Below, piece after piece: positions 28,225-37,702 of a DNA stretch of 64,000 bases (positions are counted from its first letter, which is position 1; every line of letters begins with the position of its first letter). Under the pieces are notes generated by a model, which did no database searches, was not told the origin of the DNA, and saw only the letters and a program-made list of their open reading frames with translations. The stretch covers positions 248,001-312,000 of the forward strand of contig NZ_LN879468.1 of assembly GCF_001403635.1 (NCBI RefSeq). Reading direction: 5' to 3'. The DNA is from Clostridium massiliamazoniense. Its GTDB lineage: Bacteria > Bacillota > Clostridia > Clostridiales > Clostridiaceae. The position numbers and the translations under genes were made by a program.

Positions 28225-29589
28225 ATGAAAAAGGGGCATAAAATTATATTATCTATTATTGGAATATTATTAGTAGTATTTGCATTTACAGATATGAATA
28301 TATCTAACGCTATGTACAATCCTGAAAGTAAATTTGGATTAATATTTGAAGCCATTGGAGAGTTTCCATCGGCAATTATTGCAACATTTTGCATAGTTAG
28401 TTTAATGTTAACTAGAGAAAAAGATAAATCAATGAAATACAACTTAGGTACAGTTGGTTATATTGTTTTACTGATTTTCTTGTCATTTATGGCTGCTATG
28501 CTACCAGTGAATTATTTACATGGTTCTAAGGTTTTAATACCTATACTTATGGCTATTTATATTGTAGCATCATATATTATAGCTAAGAAATATGCCACTA
28601 CACACAAAGAAGAATTACGAAGAGTGGCAATTGTAGGTCTATTAACATTTGTATTTGTAACAATTGCATTCAATTCAATTAAATTCTTATGGGGAAGAGA
28701 ACGTTATAGACATATGATAGAGGTAGGCTCTTTTGCTGGATATTCAATGTGGTTTATTCCACAAGGTTTTGCATCAGGAAATGAATTTATGTCATTCCCT
28801 TCAGGTCATAGTGCAAATTCTGCAATTATGGTTTGGATTACCTTAATACCAGTATTTGTTACTAATTTAAAGGATAAGAAGAATTTGCTTATAGGATTTG
28901 CAGGATTATGGATAGTATTAGTTCCAGTTAGTAGAATTGTGGTAGGTGCACATTTTGCATCAGATGTTACTATGGGAGTAACTATAACATTAGTAATATT
29001 TACTTTATTAAAAAACAAATATATAAAAAATTTAGATGAGAATTTAGAAAAGAAAAGTTTGGATAAGAAAAAGATTCAAGAAAAAAGTTTGCATAAATAT
29101 ATGGTTAAAAAAAGTATAATTAATTTTTGGATTGTAAATGCAGCTATTAATGGGATAATTTTTATTATTCAAACTACTGATAAAACTAGGCTTTTTACAC
29201 TTTCAGAAATTGCATCAGATTATGTAATGTCTATTTTAATTTTAGGTATGTTATGTTCGCTTACAGGATTTCCAATGATAAAAAAAGATATACAAAAAGG
29301 GATTGCACCTAAAATAGATTATAATAAAGAAGATCATATTATAGCTAAATATTTTCCGAAGAATGTTTTGTTAAAAGCAATAATATTAACTATTATGACT
29401 ATGATTTTGATAATACCATTTTTCATTGGAATTCCAGTTATGTTTGGAATACTAGAACTAAGCTATATACAGGCACTTATTTTAAAGGTTATTGCAACTG
29501 GCTTTGCTGGAGTACTTGTTGGATACTTTGTTATGGTACTTACACTTACGGAATATAAATTTAGCTTAGAGATAAATAAGGCATTATAA
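28225..29589 (+). CDS. PAP2-family membrane phosphatase
   Basis: A 454-residue membrane protein with the three PAP2 phosphatase motifs: KFLWGRERYR, SFPSGHSANSA and SRIVVGAHFASD. They form the histidine-dependent active site for lipid phosphates such as phosphatidic acid or undecaprenyl pyrophosphate. About six segments make the PAP2 core (to about residue 270); a Lys-rich linker (270-295) and four further segments form an extra C-terminal domain that I cannot assign. AAGGGGGAT precedes the ATG. Confidence 0.85.
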   Translation: MKKGHKIILSIIGILLVVFAFTDMNISNAMYNPESKFGLIFEAIGEFPSAIIATFCIVSLMLTREKDKSMKYNLGTVGYIVLLIFLSFMAAMLPVNYLHGSKVLIPILMAIYIVASYIIAKKYATTHKEELRRVAIVGLLTFVFVTIAFNSIKFLWGRERYRHMIEVGSFAGYSMWFIPQGFASGNEFMSFPSGHSANSAIMVWITLIPVFVTNLKDKKNLLIGFAGLWIVLVPVSRIVVGAHFASDVTMGVTITLVIFTLLKNKYIKNLDENLEKKSLDKKKIQEKSLHKYMVKKSIINFWIVNAAINGIIFIIQTTDKTRLFTLSEIASDYVMSILILGMLCSLTGFPMIKKDIQKGIAPKIDYNKEDHIIAKYFPKNVLLKAIILTIMTMILIIPFFIGIPVMFGILELSYIQALILKVIATGFAGVLVGYFVMVLTLTEYKFSLEINKAL

Positions 29590-29721
29590 AAATAATTAAT
29601 TTAATACATTAATTATTGATATAATCTAATAAGTTTCATTAATGAGAAAAATATAAATTATAGTTATAATAAATTTTAAAACTTATTATAGAATTAATGG
29701 GATATAAAACAAAATAAGTTG

Positions 29722-29750
29722 TTGACAAGGCGAAAATGGGATTTTATATT
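29722..29750 (+). promoter_or_regulatory. sigma-A promoter of the AraC gene
   Basis: TTGACA and TATATT are separated by exactly 17 bases, about 18-50 bases before the possible starts of the AraC gene. An inverted repeat TAATAAGTTT / AAACTTATTA lies just upstream (29627-29688) and could be an operator or a weak terminator. Confidence 0.75.
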
Positions 29751-29797
29751 AGATATAGGGAGGAATTTTGTCGTATTTTAAAAGGGAGATGTTTGTT

Positions 29798-30634
29798 ATG
29801 AATATACTTGAAGGTAGGCTAGAGAATAGTAGCCAAATAGAAACAGAATTTTTAAAAATATCTTTTTTTAATTATAGTAAAGGGTATAGAGGTATTATAA
29901 AATCTTATGAAAATAACAAATTATGTACAATATTAGAGGGAGAAAAGCTAATTACTCTCAATGGAAAGGAATACAAGTGTAATTCTAAAAATTTCATAAT
30001 AATACCAGCTCATAGTAGAGCTGAAGTATCAATAGAAAAGTTATCTAAACTATTAGTTGTTGAATTTACTGATTCTTTAGTAGACTTAGTTAAAAATAAA
30101 ACTAGTATTAATTTTAAAAATGAGTATAATTATGGATATAATAAAAATGTTTTTAATAAAGAAGAATCTCAAATTGATGTAACAATAAATAGAATTTTAG
30201 AAATTTCAATGGGTGATGAAAAAAACAAGGAGTTTTTATTAGACTTATATTCACAGGAACTTGTATATAAATTGTTAAATGTGGCTGAAATAAATAGGTT
30301 AATCACAGAATACAGAAATAATCCTATAAACAAGGCCATTGAAATAATGAGAAATAATATCCTAGATAAGATTACAATAGGAGATATAGCAAACAACTTA
30401 AATATGCCTATAACTAAATTTTCATCAAAATTTAAAGCAGTTACAGGTATAACTCCAAATAATTACTTGAGAAGGCTAAAGCTTTTAGAGGCTAAAGAAA
30501 TGCTTAAATATAAGAGTGTAACTGAAGTTTCATATGATTTGGGTTATGAAAACATATCACATTTTATTGAATTATTTAAAAAGTGTTATGGTATAACTCC
30601 AAAGCAATATGTATTAAAAAATGAAAATTTATAG
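29798..30634 (+). CDS. AraC-family transcriptional regulator
   Basis: About 278 residues: an N-terminal cupin-like sensing domain (LCTILEGEKLITLNGKEYKC and IIPAHSRAEV) and a C-terminal AraC DNA-binding domain with two helix-turn-helix units (ITIGDIANNLNMPITKFSSK and VSYDLGYENISHFIELFKK, ending GITPKQYV). A TTG at 29768 with GGGAGG is also possible and would add 10 residues. It probably regulates part of the esterase/glycosidase island, but no target is visible. Confidence 0.85.
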   Translation: MNILEGRLENSSQIETEFLKISFFNYSKGYRGIIKSYENNKLCTILEGEKLITLNGKEYKCNSKNFIIIPAHSRAEVSIEKLSKLLVVEFTDSLVDLVKNKTSINFKNEYNYGYNKNVFNKEESQIDVTINRILEISMGDEKNKEFLLDLYSQELVYKLLNVAEINRLITEYRNNPINKAIEIMRNNILDKITIGDIANNLNMPITKFSSKFKAVTGITPNNYLRRLKLLEAKEMLKYKSVTEVSYDLGYENISHFIELFKKCYGITPKQYVLKNENL

Positions 30635-30720
30635 TTTAAACCCATTTAAAATAGATGTAAAATATAACAAATAATCTTGAGTATAACGTAAAAAAACAGG
30701 GAAGAATTAAAATGTTATTG

Positions 30721-30771
30721 AAAGCCTTAAGGATCAAAAGTAAATTTATTGATTTTTAAGGCTTTTTTATT
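30721..30771 (+). terminator. terminator after the AraC gene
   Basis: AAAGCCTTAA pairs with TTAAGGCTTT (10 bp) over 25 bases, then TTTTATTA. Confidence 0.75.
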
Positions 30772-30806
30772 ATAGAAGAAGAATAAATGAAAAGAAGGAG
30801 AGTGTC

Positions 30807-31457
30807 ATGGCAGTATATAGATTAGATGAGAGAATAATTTTTCCATTACCAGAACTAGGTGAAGAAGATGGATTATTAGCAGTTGGAGGAGATTTGTCTA
30901 TTGAAAGACTTGTTTTAGCTTATGAAAATGGAATATTTCCATGGTATAGTGATGATGAACCTATACTTTGGTGGTGTCCTAAAAGAAGATTTATAATAAA
31001 ACCTAAAAATATGAAGACTTCAAAGTCTATGAGAAGAGTATTGAATAAAAAAGAGTTTGAAGTAACTTTTAATAGAAATTTTGAAGGGGTTATTACTAAT
31101 TGCAAAGAACTTCGTGAAAATAAAGAAGGAACGTGGATAACAGAGGAAATGAAGGAAGCTTATATAAATTTATTTAATAAAGGTTTCGGATTTAGCGTTG
31201 AAGTAACTAAAAATGGTGAGCTTGTGGGAGGAGTTTATGGTGTAAAGCTTGGGAAATGTTTCTTTGGTGAGAGTATGTTTTCAAAAGTACCAAATGGCTC
31301 AAAAATAGCACTTATATATTTAGGGAAAAAGTTAGAAGAGGAAGGAGCCTTATTTATAGACTGTCAGTTTCATACTAAACATTTAGAATCAATGGGAGGA
31401 GAATATATAGAATGGGAAGAATTTAAAAAATTATTAAGTGAAGGAATTGAATATTAA
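30807..31457 (+). CDS. aat: leucyl/phenylalanyl-tRNA--protein transferase
   Basis: Aat of 216 residues transfers leucine or phenylalanine from aminoacyl-tRNA to proteins with N-terminal Arg or Lys, marking them for ClpS/ClpP degradation. The family signatures are plain: FPLPELGEEDGLLAVGGDLS, YENGIFPWY, ILWWCPKRR and GGVYGVKLGKCFFGESMFS. The ribosome binding site GAAGGAGAG is strong. Stand-alone gene between two hairpins. Aat is well known in Proteobacteria and present in some clostridia. Confidence 0.95.
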   Translation: MAVYRLDERIIFPLPELGEEDGLLAVGGDLSIERLVLAYENGIFPWYSDDEPILWWCPKRRFIIKPKNMKTSKSMRRVLNKKEFEVTFNRNFEGVITNCKELRENKEGTWITEEMKEAYINLFNKGFGFSVEVTKNGELVGGVYGVKLGKCFFGESMFSKVPNGSKIALIYLGKKLEEEGALFIDCQFHTKHLESMGGEYIEWEEFKKLLSEGIEY

Positions 31458-31606
31458 AAAGTAATTTATTTAAAAATATTATGTTAATTAGAAAAAATAA
31501 GAGTAGGGATGAGCTATAATTTATTTATATTTGGTATTTGATAAGTTTTTAAGCATAGGGGAATGCTATAATTTATTGGAACAAGTTTAAGGGGGAAATA
31601 TCAATT

Positions 31607-31791
31607 ATGAGTGAAAGTGAAAATAAAGACTTTATAAATTTAGTGAAAAAATAAGATGGATTGCAGTAGCAATATCAATTATCTTGTTAATTGGATCATC
31701 AGGTAAATTAAACAATACCATATTAACGTTATTTCTTGTAATTAATATTGGAACAATTATAGTAGGAAGAGATTATAAGAAAAACAATTAA
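31607..31791 (+). pseudogene. small membrane protein gene split by a one-base shift
   Basis: ATG 31607 after AAGGGGG starts MSESENKDFINLVKK and meets TAA at 31652. The other frame continues at once with IRWIAVAISIILLIG and a second hydrophobic segment to TAA 31791. The join is a run of six A (31646-31651); one more A would give a continuous 61-residue protein with two membrane segments. This suggests a slippage mutation, a sequencing error or recoding. I do not recognise the family. Confidence 0.6.
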
Positions 31792-31816
31792 ATTATATCT
31801 TTAAAAAGGGGCTGTA

Positions 31817-31897
31817 TCAGCAATAAATACGAGACTCTGTATAGAATTGTTTTTACACAAATCTATATAGAGTCTCGTCGAATTTATCAACATTTTT
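31817..31897. terminator. very long perfect hairpin
   Basis: ACGAGACTCTGTATAGA (31829-31845) pairs with TCTATATAGAGTCTCGT (31862-31878): 17 bp with one wobble. AATAAAT / ATTTAT extends it outward, and CAACATTTTTT follows. It is probably the terminator of the broken small gene. Confidence 0.65.
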
Positions 31898-31916
31898 TGA
31901 ATTTTCACCTCAAATG

Positions 31917-32115
31917 TTAACTATCTGAAATAATATATTCATTATCAACACCTAAGCTTATTGCTTCTAATATAACTTCTTTAGCTGATGGAGGACCCAT
32001 TGTTATAGCAATAACATTTCCACCTAATTTTTCTTTTATCTTAAGTGAGGTTTCTATAGCATATAAATCTGCTGGATTCATCATTGCTATTTCTTTTATA
32101 ATTATTGATTTTTTT
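31917..32115 (-). pseudogene. etfB: remnant of an electron-transfer flavoprotein beta subunit gene
   Basis: The minus strand reads MNPADLYAIETSLKIKEK and then GGNVIAITMGPPSAKEV and ISLGVDNEYIISDS before a stop. This is the FMN/AMP-binding core of EtfB/FixA (about residues 25-80 of 260). Nothing upstream or downstream continues the protein, and no start codon with a ribosome binding site is present. It is a decayed fragment between aat and the GlcNAc PTS gene. Confidence 0.75.
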
Positions 32116-32320
32116 TCAATAGTAAATATAAAATAATTTAATAGCTTGCTTTTTATTGTTAAATGAGAAAGTTAAAATAATTAATTCTTTTAATTAAAAT
32201 TATTCTAAAAATGGAAAATAATTGTTGAAAAGTAAATAATTATAAAGTATAATGATTTATATAAATAAATTTATTTCTCAATGTAAATATATTGGCTTTA
32301 ATAATTATTATAAAAAATAT

Positions 32321-32335
32321 TTGTAAACGTTTTTT
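32321..32335 (+). promoter_or_regulatory. cre-like site before the GlcNAc-type PTS gene
   Basis: TTGTAAACGTTTTTT matches the cre consensus except at the conserved 3' C. A hairpin (TAATTAGG..CCTATTA, 32338-32371) follows in the leader, without a RAT-like sequence. Confidence 0.45.
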
Positions 32336-32418
32336 ATAATTAGGAATAAATTAATTTATAACCTATTATATTATAATAAGCTTTCTTTTGTATAAGTAGA
32401 AGTAAGGGGGTATTTTTT

Positions 32419-33846
32419 ATGGGAAAAGCTATTATAGGGTTTTTACAACGAATTGGTAAGTCTTTAATGCTTCCAATTGCAGTATTACCGGTTGCAGGTT
32501 TGCTATTGAGACTTGGGCAACCAGATGTTCTTGAATTTTTACATCTTCCAGAGGAATTTGGGTTTATGGCAGCTGCAGGTAGTGCTCTATTTGATAATTT
32601 ACCATTGATATTTGCTATAGGTGTAGCTATTGGTTTTTCTAAGGATAGCAATGGTGCTGCTGGACTAGCTGGAGCAGTTGGATACTTAGTTCTTAATAAT
32701 GCAAGTAAATTTGTTTGGGTTCAAAATTATGGAGAAGAGCTTGCTAGTACATTAAAATTTGATAGTTTTGGTGGAATTCTTATAGGAATAGTGGCAGGAT
32801 ATTGCTACAATAAGTTTAGTGACAAGAAGCTTCCTGAGTTCTTGGGCTTCTTTGGTGGTAGAAGATTAGTTCCTATTATGACAGCTTTATGTGCAGTTAT
32901 TTTAGCAGTGGTATTTGGATTCACTTGGAAGTATATCCAAGCTGGAATTCATACTATGGGTGCAGGTGTTGTTGGAATGGGTGCTGTAGGAGCTGGACTA
33001 TTTGCATTCCTTAATAGATTGCTTATACCAATGGGACTTCACCATGTTCTTAATTCATACTTCTGGTTTACTTTAGGGGACTTTAATGGTAAAGCTGGTG
33101 ATATAGCAAGATTCTTTGCAGGAGACCCAACTGCCGGTACTTATATGGCTGGTTTCTTCCCAATTATGATGTTTGGTTTACCAGCAGTAGCTTTAGCTAT
33201 ATACTTTGCAGCTGATAAGGAAAAGAGAAAATTTGTTGGTGGTATGCTTGCAAGTTTAGCATTTACTAGTTTCTTAACAGGTATTACAGAGCCAATAGAA
33301 TTTATGTTCATATTCTTATCACCAGTATTATTAGTAGGACATGCTATTTTAACTGGAATATCTATGGCAGTTACTTCAGCCTTAGGAGTATTACATGGCT
33401 TTACATTCTCAGCTGGATTTATTGATTATGCATTAAATTATAACTTAGGAACAAAACCGATATTAATAATTCCAATAGGCTTAGCTATAGCAGTAGCTTA
33501 CTTTGTATTTTTCTATTTTGCAATTAAAACATTTAATATACCAACACCTGGCAGAGAAAAAGATGAAGAGTTTACTGATAATAAAGCTTTAACTGGAAAT
33601 ACTTCAGAGATATCAAAATCATATATAGAAGCTTTAGGTGGAAGTGAAAATATAAAATCAGTAGATAACTGTGCTACTAGATTAAGACTTGAAGTTGTGG
33701 ATAATACTAAAGTTAATGATAAAGAATTAAAGGCTTTAGGAGCAAGGGGAGTTGTGAGATTAAGTAAAACTTCTATTCAAGTAATAGTTGGTACAAATGT
33801 TCAATTTGTTGCTGATGGAATAAAGGCTCAATTAATAAAAGTATAG
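32419..33846 (+). CDS. nagE: PTS EIICB, N-acetylglucosamine type
   Basis: A glucose-superfamily PTS permease of 475 residues. The EIIC membrane domain (about 1-375, FLQRIGKSLMLPIAVLPVAG, RLLIPMGLHHVLNSYFWF, TGITEPIEFMF) resembles GlcNAc-specific NagE more than PtsG by its short inter-helix regions and the LNSYFWF motif. The EIIB domain (about 400-475) carries the phosphocysteine C418 in VDNCATRLRLEV. No EIIA domain is attached; the Crr protein encoded at 44361 could supply it. AAGGGGGT precedes the ATG. Specificity is inferred. Confidence 0.85.
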   Translation: MGKAIIGFLQRIGKSLMLPIAVLPVAGLLLRLGQPDVLEFLHLPEEFGFMAAAGSALFDNLPLIFAIGVAIGFSKDSNGAAGLAGAVGYLVLNNASKFVWVQNYGEELASTLKFDSFGGILIGIVAGYCYNKFSDKKLPEFLGFFGGRRLVPIMTALCAVILAVVFGFTWKYIQAGIHTMGAGVVGMGAVGAGLFAFLNRLLIPMGLHHVLNSYFWFTLGDFNGKAGDIARFFAGDPTAGTYMAGFFPIMMFGLPAVALAIYFAADKEKRKFVGGMLASLAFTSFLTGITEPIEFMFIFLSPVLLVGHAILTGISMAVTSALGVLHGFTFSAGFIDYALNYNLGTKPILIIPIGLAIAVAYFVFFYFAIKTFNIPTPGREKDEEFTDNKALTGNTSEISKSYIEALGGSENIKSVDNCATRLRLEVVDNTKVNDKELKALGARGVVRLSKTSIQVIVGTNVQFVADGIKAQLIKV

Positions 33847-33873
33847 ACTAGAAGAATCGTATTTAAGTTTTAT

Positions 33874-33913
33874 GAGGATGTATCAAATTATAGATACATC
33901 CTCTCTGCCTTTT
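33874..33913 (+). terminator. terminator after the GlcNAc PTS gene
   Basis: GAGGATGTATC pairs with GATACATCCTC (11 bp perfect) over AAATTATA, then TCTGCCTTTTATC. Stem, loop and the following TTTTATCTAGCTAT recur at 42431-42480. Confidence 0.85.
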
Positions 33914-33945
33914 ATCTAGCTATCTCGGCAGATGAAAAAATACAC

Positions 33946-34065
33946 TTATAAACGTAGATTTAATTCAGGTAGAGTTTTGGAGTCATGTGAATGGGGAGTG
34001 ATTATTGTCTATAAGTATGAGGCTGTTTATCTCCCATTTATAGAACATAGGAGTTTTAATATAAT
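33946..34065 (-). repeat. dispersed structured repeat, inverted and 5'-truncated
   Basis: Read on the minus strand it has the inner loop, the arm AAACAGCCTC, the small hairpin region ACTCCAAAACTCTACC and the tail GAATTAAATCTACGTTTATA. The 5' arm is missing. It lies between nagE and the glycerate kinase gene. Confidence 0.8.
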
Positions 34066-34125
34066 TTGGATGAGGAATCTTCTTTTGTTAATATTATAGT
34101 AGAGATATAAAGTGAGGTGATTAAA

Positions 34126-35253
34126 ATGAAGTTTGTATTAGCACCAGATTCATTTAAAGAAAGTATGACATCAAAGGAAGCCTGTGATGCCATGGAGAGG
34201 GGAATAAAAAAAGTTATTAGTAATGCTCAGTGTATAAAAGTTCCTATGGCAGATGGTGGAGAGGGAACTGTAGAAGCCTTAGTTTATGGAACTAAAGGAA
34301 AAATAAAAAAAACTTTTGTAACTGGACCTTTGGGAAAAGAAAAAGTAAATGCATCTTATGGGATTCTTGGAGATGGGAAAAGAGCTATTATAGAGATGGC
34401 AGAAGCTAGTGGAATTCAGTTAGTTGAAAGGAATTTAAGAAATCCACTAATAACAACAACCTATGGAACAGGAGAGTTGATTTTAGATGCTATTAATAAT
34501 GGAGTAAAGCATGTAATTATAGGTATAGGAGGAAGTGCCACTAATGATGGTGGAGTAGGGATGTTACAAGCTTTAGGTGGAAAACTATTAGACAAGTATG
34601 GTAATGAATTAGGCTTTGGAGGAGCAGAGCTTTTAAAATTACATAAAATTGATTTAAGCACTTTGGATAGTAGAATAAAGGATATTAATTTTGAAGTTGC
34701 CTGTGATGTTACTAATCCTCTTGTTGGAGTTAATGGAGCTTCCTATGTTTTTGGAAAACAAAAAGGTGCCACAGAGGAAGATATTGAACTTTTAGATAAG
34801 GCATTAACTAATTATGCAGAGGTAATTAAGAGAAATTTAGGTATTGATGTGAAATATGTGGAAGGTGCAGGGGCAGCAGGTGGTCTTGGAGCAGCTCTTT
34901 TAGTATTTCTAAATGGAAAGCTTAAAAAGGGGATAGAACTTGTAATTAAGCATACAGCCTTAGAGAGAAAATTAAAAGGAGCTAATTATATTTTTACAGG
35001 AGAGGGAGCTATAGATAGTCAAACTATTTATGGAAAAACTCCAATGGGTGTTGCCATGGTGGCAAAAAAACATGGAGTAGAAACTATTGCATTTGCAGGA
35101 AAAGTTGGAGATGGCGTTGAAGAGCTTTATGATATAGGAATAAAATCAATATTTAGCATAATGAGGGGTGTCGAAAGTTTAGAGGAGGCACTTAAAAATG
35201 GAGCTAAAAATTTAGAGAAGACCACTGAAGCTGTGGTAAGGCTTTTAATTTAG
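34126..35253 (+). CDS. glycerate kinase
   Basis: A 375-residue kinase of the GlxK/GarK family making 2-phospho- or 3-phosphoglycerate from D-glycerate and ATP. Signatures: VLAPDSFKESMTSKEACDAM, the motif PMADGGEGTVEAL, IGIGGSATNDGG and GAAGGLGAALL. GTG 34117 is in frame, but GTGAGGTGA places the start at ATG 34126. Its neighbours do not form an obvious glycerate pathway. No terminator is evident; a degenerate repeat copy follows. Confidence 0.92.
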   Translation: MKFVLAPDSFKESMTSKEACDAMERGIKKVISNAQCIKVPMADGGEGTVEALVYGTKGKIKKTFVTGPLGKEKVNASYGILGDGKRAIIEMAEASGIQLVERNLRNPLITTTYGTGELILDAINNGVKHVIIGIGGSATNDGGVGMLQALGGKLLDKYGNELGFGGAELLKLHKIDLSTLDSRIKDINFEVACDVTNPLVGVNGASYVFGKQKGATEEDIELLDKALTNYAEVIKRNLGIDVKYVEGAGAAGGLGAALLVFLNGKLKKGIELVIKHTALERKLKGANYIFTGEGAIDSQTIYGKTPMGVAMVAKKHGVETIAFAGKVGDGVEELYDIGIKSIFSIMRGVESLEEALKNGAKNLEKTTEAVVRLLI

Positions 35254-35261
35254 GTAAAGAA

Positions 35262-35335
35262 TGTCTATCACATAATTAGTGTCTGTTATATTTTAATTTT
35301 CTATAAGCTTAGGGGAAACAAGTACAGGATTCTAT
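35262..35335 (+). repeat. degenerate copy of the dispersed repeat
   Basis: ATTAGTGTCTGTTATATT matches the 5' arm of the copies at 10334 and 40261, with a weak match of the 3' side (AACAAGTACAGG). The tail is absent. Confidence 0.5.
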
Positions 35336-35426
35336 TATTTTTTAGTATTTTTTTCATTTAATGAGTATTTCCTAGGAAAAATAGGAATAATTATTATATG
35401 AAAAAAAGCTGAAAGGGGATTAAATT

Positions 35427-36731
35427 TTGAATAAGTATATAATAATCATATCCTTTGATGCTGTTTCTTCAGAGGATTTAAGTATTTTAGAAACATTGCC
35501 GAATTTTAGAGAAATAATTAGGAATGGGGCATTAATAAAAAATGTTAGTTCTGTTTATCCAAGCTTAACTTACCCAGCACATGGGACTATAGTAACTGGA
35601 AAGTATCCAATGAATCATGGAATTATAGATAATACTTTTTTTAGACCTTTTGAGAGAAATCCAAATTGGTATTGGCACAGAAAATACATAAAGGGTGATA
35701 CAATTTATGATTTAGCAAAAAATATAGGATTAAAAACTTGTTCACTTTTTTGGCCAGTAACAGCTGGAGCTCATATAGATTATAATATGCCAGAAATATT
35801 TTGTACAAAGTGTTATCATAATCAACTATTTATGTCAGCTATGGCTGGAAATTTAAAATATCAATATGAAATAAATAATAAATTTAAGCATATACGAAAT
35901 GGAATTAAAGAGCCTGAATTAGATGATTTTACTACAGAAGCCCTTAAATATACTATAAACAAATATACTCCAAATTTAATGCTTGTACACTTTATAGATG
36001 TAGATAGCCATAGGCATAATTACGGCTATTCATCTAAAGAAGCCTTAGAGGGATTAAAGAGGCATGATAGAAGGCTTGGTGAAATTATAGAAACATTAAA
36101 GAAAAAAGGAATATTTGAGGAAACTGCCATAATAGCTTTAGGAGATCATAGTGCTTTAGATGTCCAAAGTTCTATAAAATTAAATAAACTTTTTAAAGAT
36201 GAAGGGCTTTTAAGAGCTAACTCAAGAGGAAGAATTATTAGTTATAAAGCCATTTCAAAGAGTTTAGATGGTTCAGCTTATATTTATTTAAATAAGAGAT
36301 GCAATGAAGATATTAAAATGAAAGTTGAAAAATTAATAGAAGAAAAGCTTTTAAAGTATGATGTTATAGAAGGAGTTTTAAATAAAGAAGAAATTAAAAA
36401 TGTAGGTGGGGATACAAATGCTCACTTTATGATTGAAGCTAAAAATGGATTTTATTTTATAGATGACCCTTGTGGAGAATTTGTAGAAGAGGTTAATTTA
36501 GAGGATATAGGTAAAATAAAACATAGATATAGAGCTACTCATGGTTACAGTTCTAATAAAGAGAATTATGGAACTTTCTTTATAGGATATGGTAAGGGAT
36601 TTAAAAAAGGCGTTGTAAAAGAGAATGGTAAACTTATAAATCATGGGCCAACTATAGCTAGGTTATTAGATATTAATATGAAAGGCTGCGATGGTGAAAT
36701 TGAATATGATATTTTAGATGTAATTAGGTGA
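35427..36731 (+). CDS. alkaline-phosphatase-superfamily phosphodiesterase (NPP-like)
   Basis: A 434-residue metal-dependent hydrolase of the nucleotide pyrophosphatase/phosphodiesterase type. Motifs in order: SFDAVSSEDL (first metal Asp), YPSLTYPAHGT with the nucleophile Thr, HFIDVDSHRHNYG, LGDHSALD and HGYSSNKENYGTF. No signal peptide is present, so it is probably cytoplasmic. The start is TTG, eight bases after GAAAGGGGA. The substrate is unknown; phosphodiesters or phosphonates are possible. Confidence 0.85.
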   Translation: MNKYIIIISFDAVSSEDLSILETLPNFREIIRNGALIKNVSSVYPSLTYPAHGTIVTGKYPMNHGIIDNTFFRPFERNPNWYWHRKYIKGDTIYDLAKNIGLKTCSLFWPVTAGAHIDYNMPEIFCTKCYHNQLFMSAMAGNLKYQYEINNKFKHIRNGIKEPELDDFTTEALKYTINKYTPNLMLVHFIDVDSHRHNYGYSSKEALEGLKRHDRRLGEIIETLKKKGIFEETAIIALGDHSALDVQSSIKLNKLFKDEGLLRANSRGRIISYKAISKSLDGSAYIYLNKRCNEDIKMKVEKLIEEKLLKYDVIEGVLNKEEIKNVGGDTNAHFMIEAKNGFYFIDDPCGEFVEEVNLEDIGKIKHRYRATHGYSSNKENYGTFFIGYGKGFKKGVVKENGKLINHGPTIARLLDINMKGCDGEIEYDILDVIR

Positions 36732-36889
36732 TTTCAAAAAGTAGATTTTTAAGTTTATAACTCAAGTGGAAATTACTTAAATTGTGGTAATTTTAAAAAA
36801 ATATATTACAAAAAAGTGTTTATATGGTGAAATATAGGTTGATTAATATCGATTTAATAGTACAAAGTAATATCTGGGGGAAGGATACT

Positions 36890-36928
36890 TTGGCATATTA
36901 TTTCTTTAAGAATAATAAAATAAATTGA
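36890..36928 (+). CDS. possible 12-codon leader ORF
   Basis: TTG follows GGGGGAAGG at good spacing and encodes MAYYFFKNNKIN before a stop, 25 bases ahead of the DUF975 gene. It is listed only because of the strong ribosome binding site. Confidence 0.2.
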   Translation: MAYYFFKNNKIN

Positions 36929-36953
36929 TAATTATGATTTAAGGGGGATTTTA

Positions 36954-37637
36954 ATGGAGAGAGGGGACATTAAGAGTAAGGCAAAAGAAATTTTAGAAGG
37001 AAGACGTGGACATTATGCTTTATTCTTACTAATAGCAATGGTATGTTACGGAATATTAAGTTTCATATTAACACTTATACCTATTATAGGGGTCATAGCA
37101 ACTATAGCTATAGCAATAATTTATCAATTAATAATGGCTACATTTACTATTAATTTTTGCAATAGTAGGGAGAAAGTTGACTATGAAAGTATAATTCCTA
37201 CAACTACGCCTATTTGGAAATATGGTGCTATTTATTTATTGTTTTCACTTATATTTATAGTTGCTTTAATTCCAGCTGGAGTGATTATCACTTTAGCTAG
37301 TACTACAGAGTCAGTAATTAGTATTATAGTTACTGTGGTAGTTTCAGCTTTGGCAATGTTTTTATTATCATTACCATTTATATTTACACCATATATTGTA
37401 ATAGAAAATCAAGAGGACTCTATTGGAAAAATTATATCTGAGTCTTTTAGCATGGTATTTTCAAATTTAGGAAAAGTAATAATTATGTATTTAAGTTTAA
37501 TTCCATGGTATCTATTAGTTTTTATTACATTTGGATTAGGAAATTTTTATGTTATACCTTATGTAAATACAATTTTTTATGTAATGTATAAGGATATAAG
37601 AGGAGAACAATTATTAGAACTTAAGACATTATGTTAA
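36954..37637 (+). CDS. DUF975 family membrane protein
   Basis: A 227-residue integral membrane protein with the DUF975 N-terminus (IKSKAKEILEGRRGHYALFLL) and about six hydrophobic segments. The family is common in Firmicutes and has no established function. AAGGGGGAT precedes the ATG. It is followed by a terminator, so it is probably monocistronic although membrane proteins DUF2207 and LemA lie downstream. Confidence 0.85.
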   Translation: MERGDIKSKAKEILEGRRGHYALFLLIAMVCYGILSFILTLIPIIGVIATIAIAIIYQLIMATFTINFCNSREKVDYESIIPTTTPIWKYGAIYLLFSLIFIVALIPAGVIITLASTTESVISIIVTVVVSALAMFLLSLPFIFTPYIVIENQEDSIGKIISESFSMVFSNLGKVIIMYLSLIPWYLLVFITFGLGNFYVIPYVNTIFYVMYKDIRGEQLLELKTLC

Positions 37638-37652
37638 TTGAATAATAAATTT

Positions 37653-37702
37653 CTGTCGTTAAAGAGTAAGCAAAGTTATTTCTCTCTAATGACAGTTTTT
37701 TT
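37653..37702 (+). terminator. terminator of the DUF975 gene
   Basis: CTGTCGTTAAAGAG pairs with CTCTCTAATGACAG (14 positions, one mismatch), followed by TTTTTTTAT. Confidence 0.9.
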
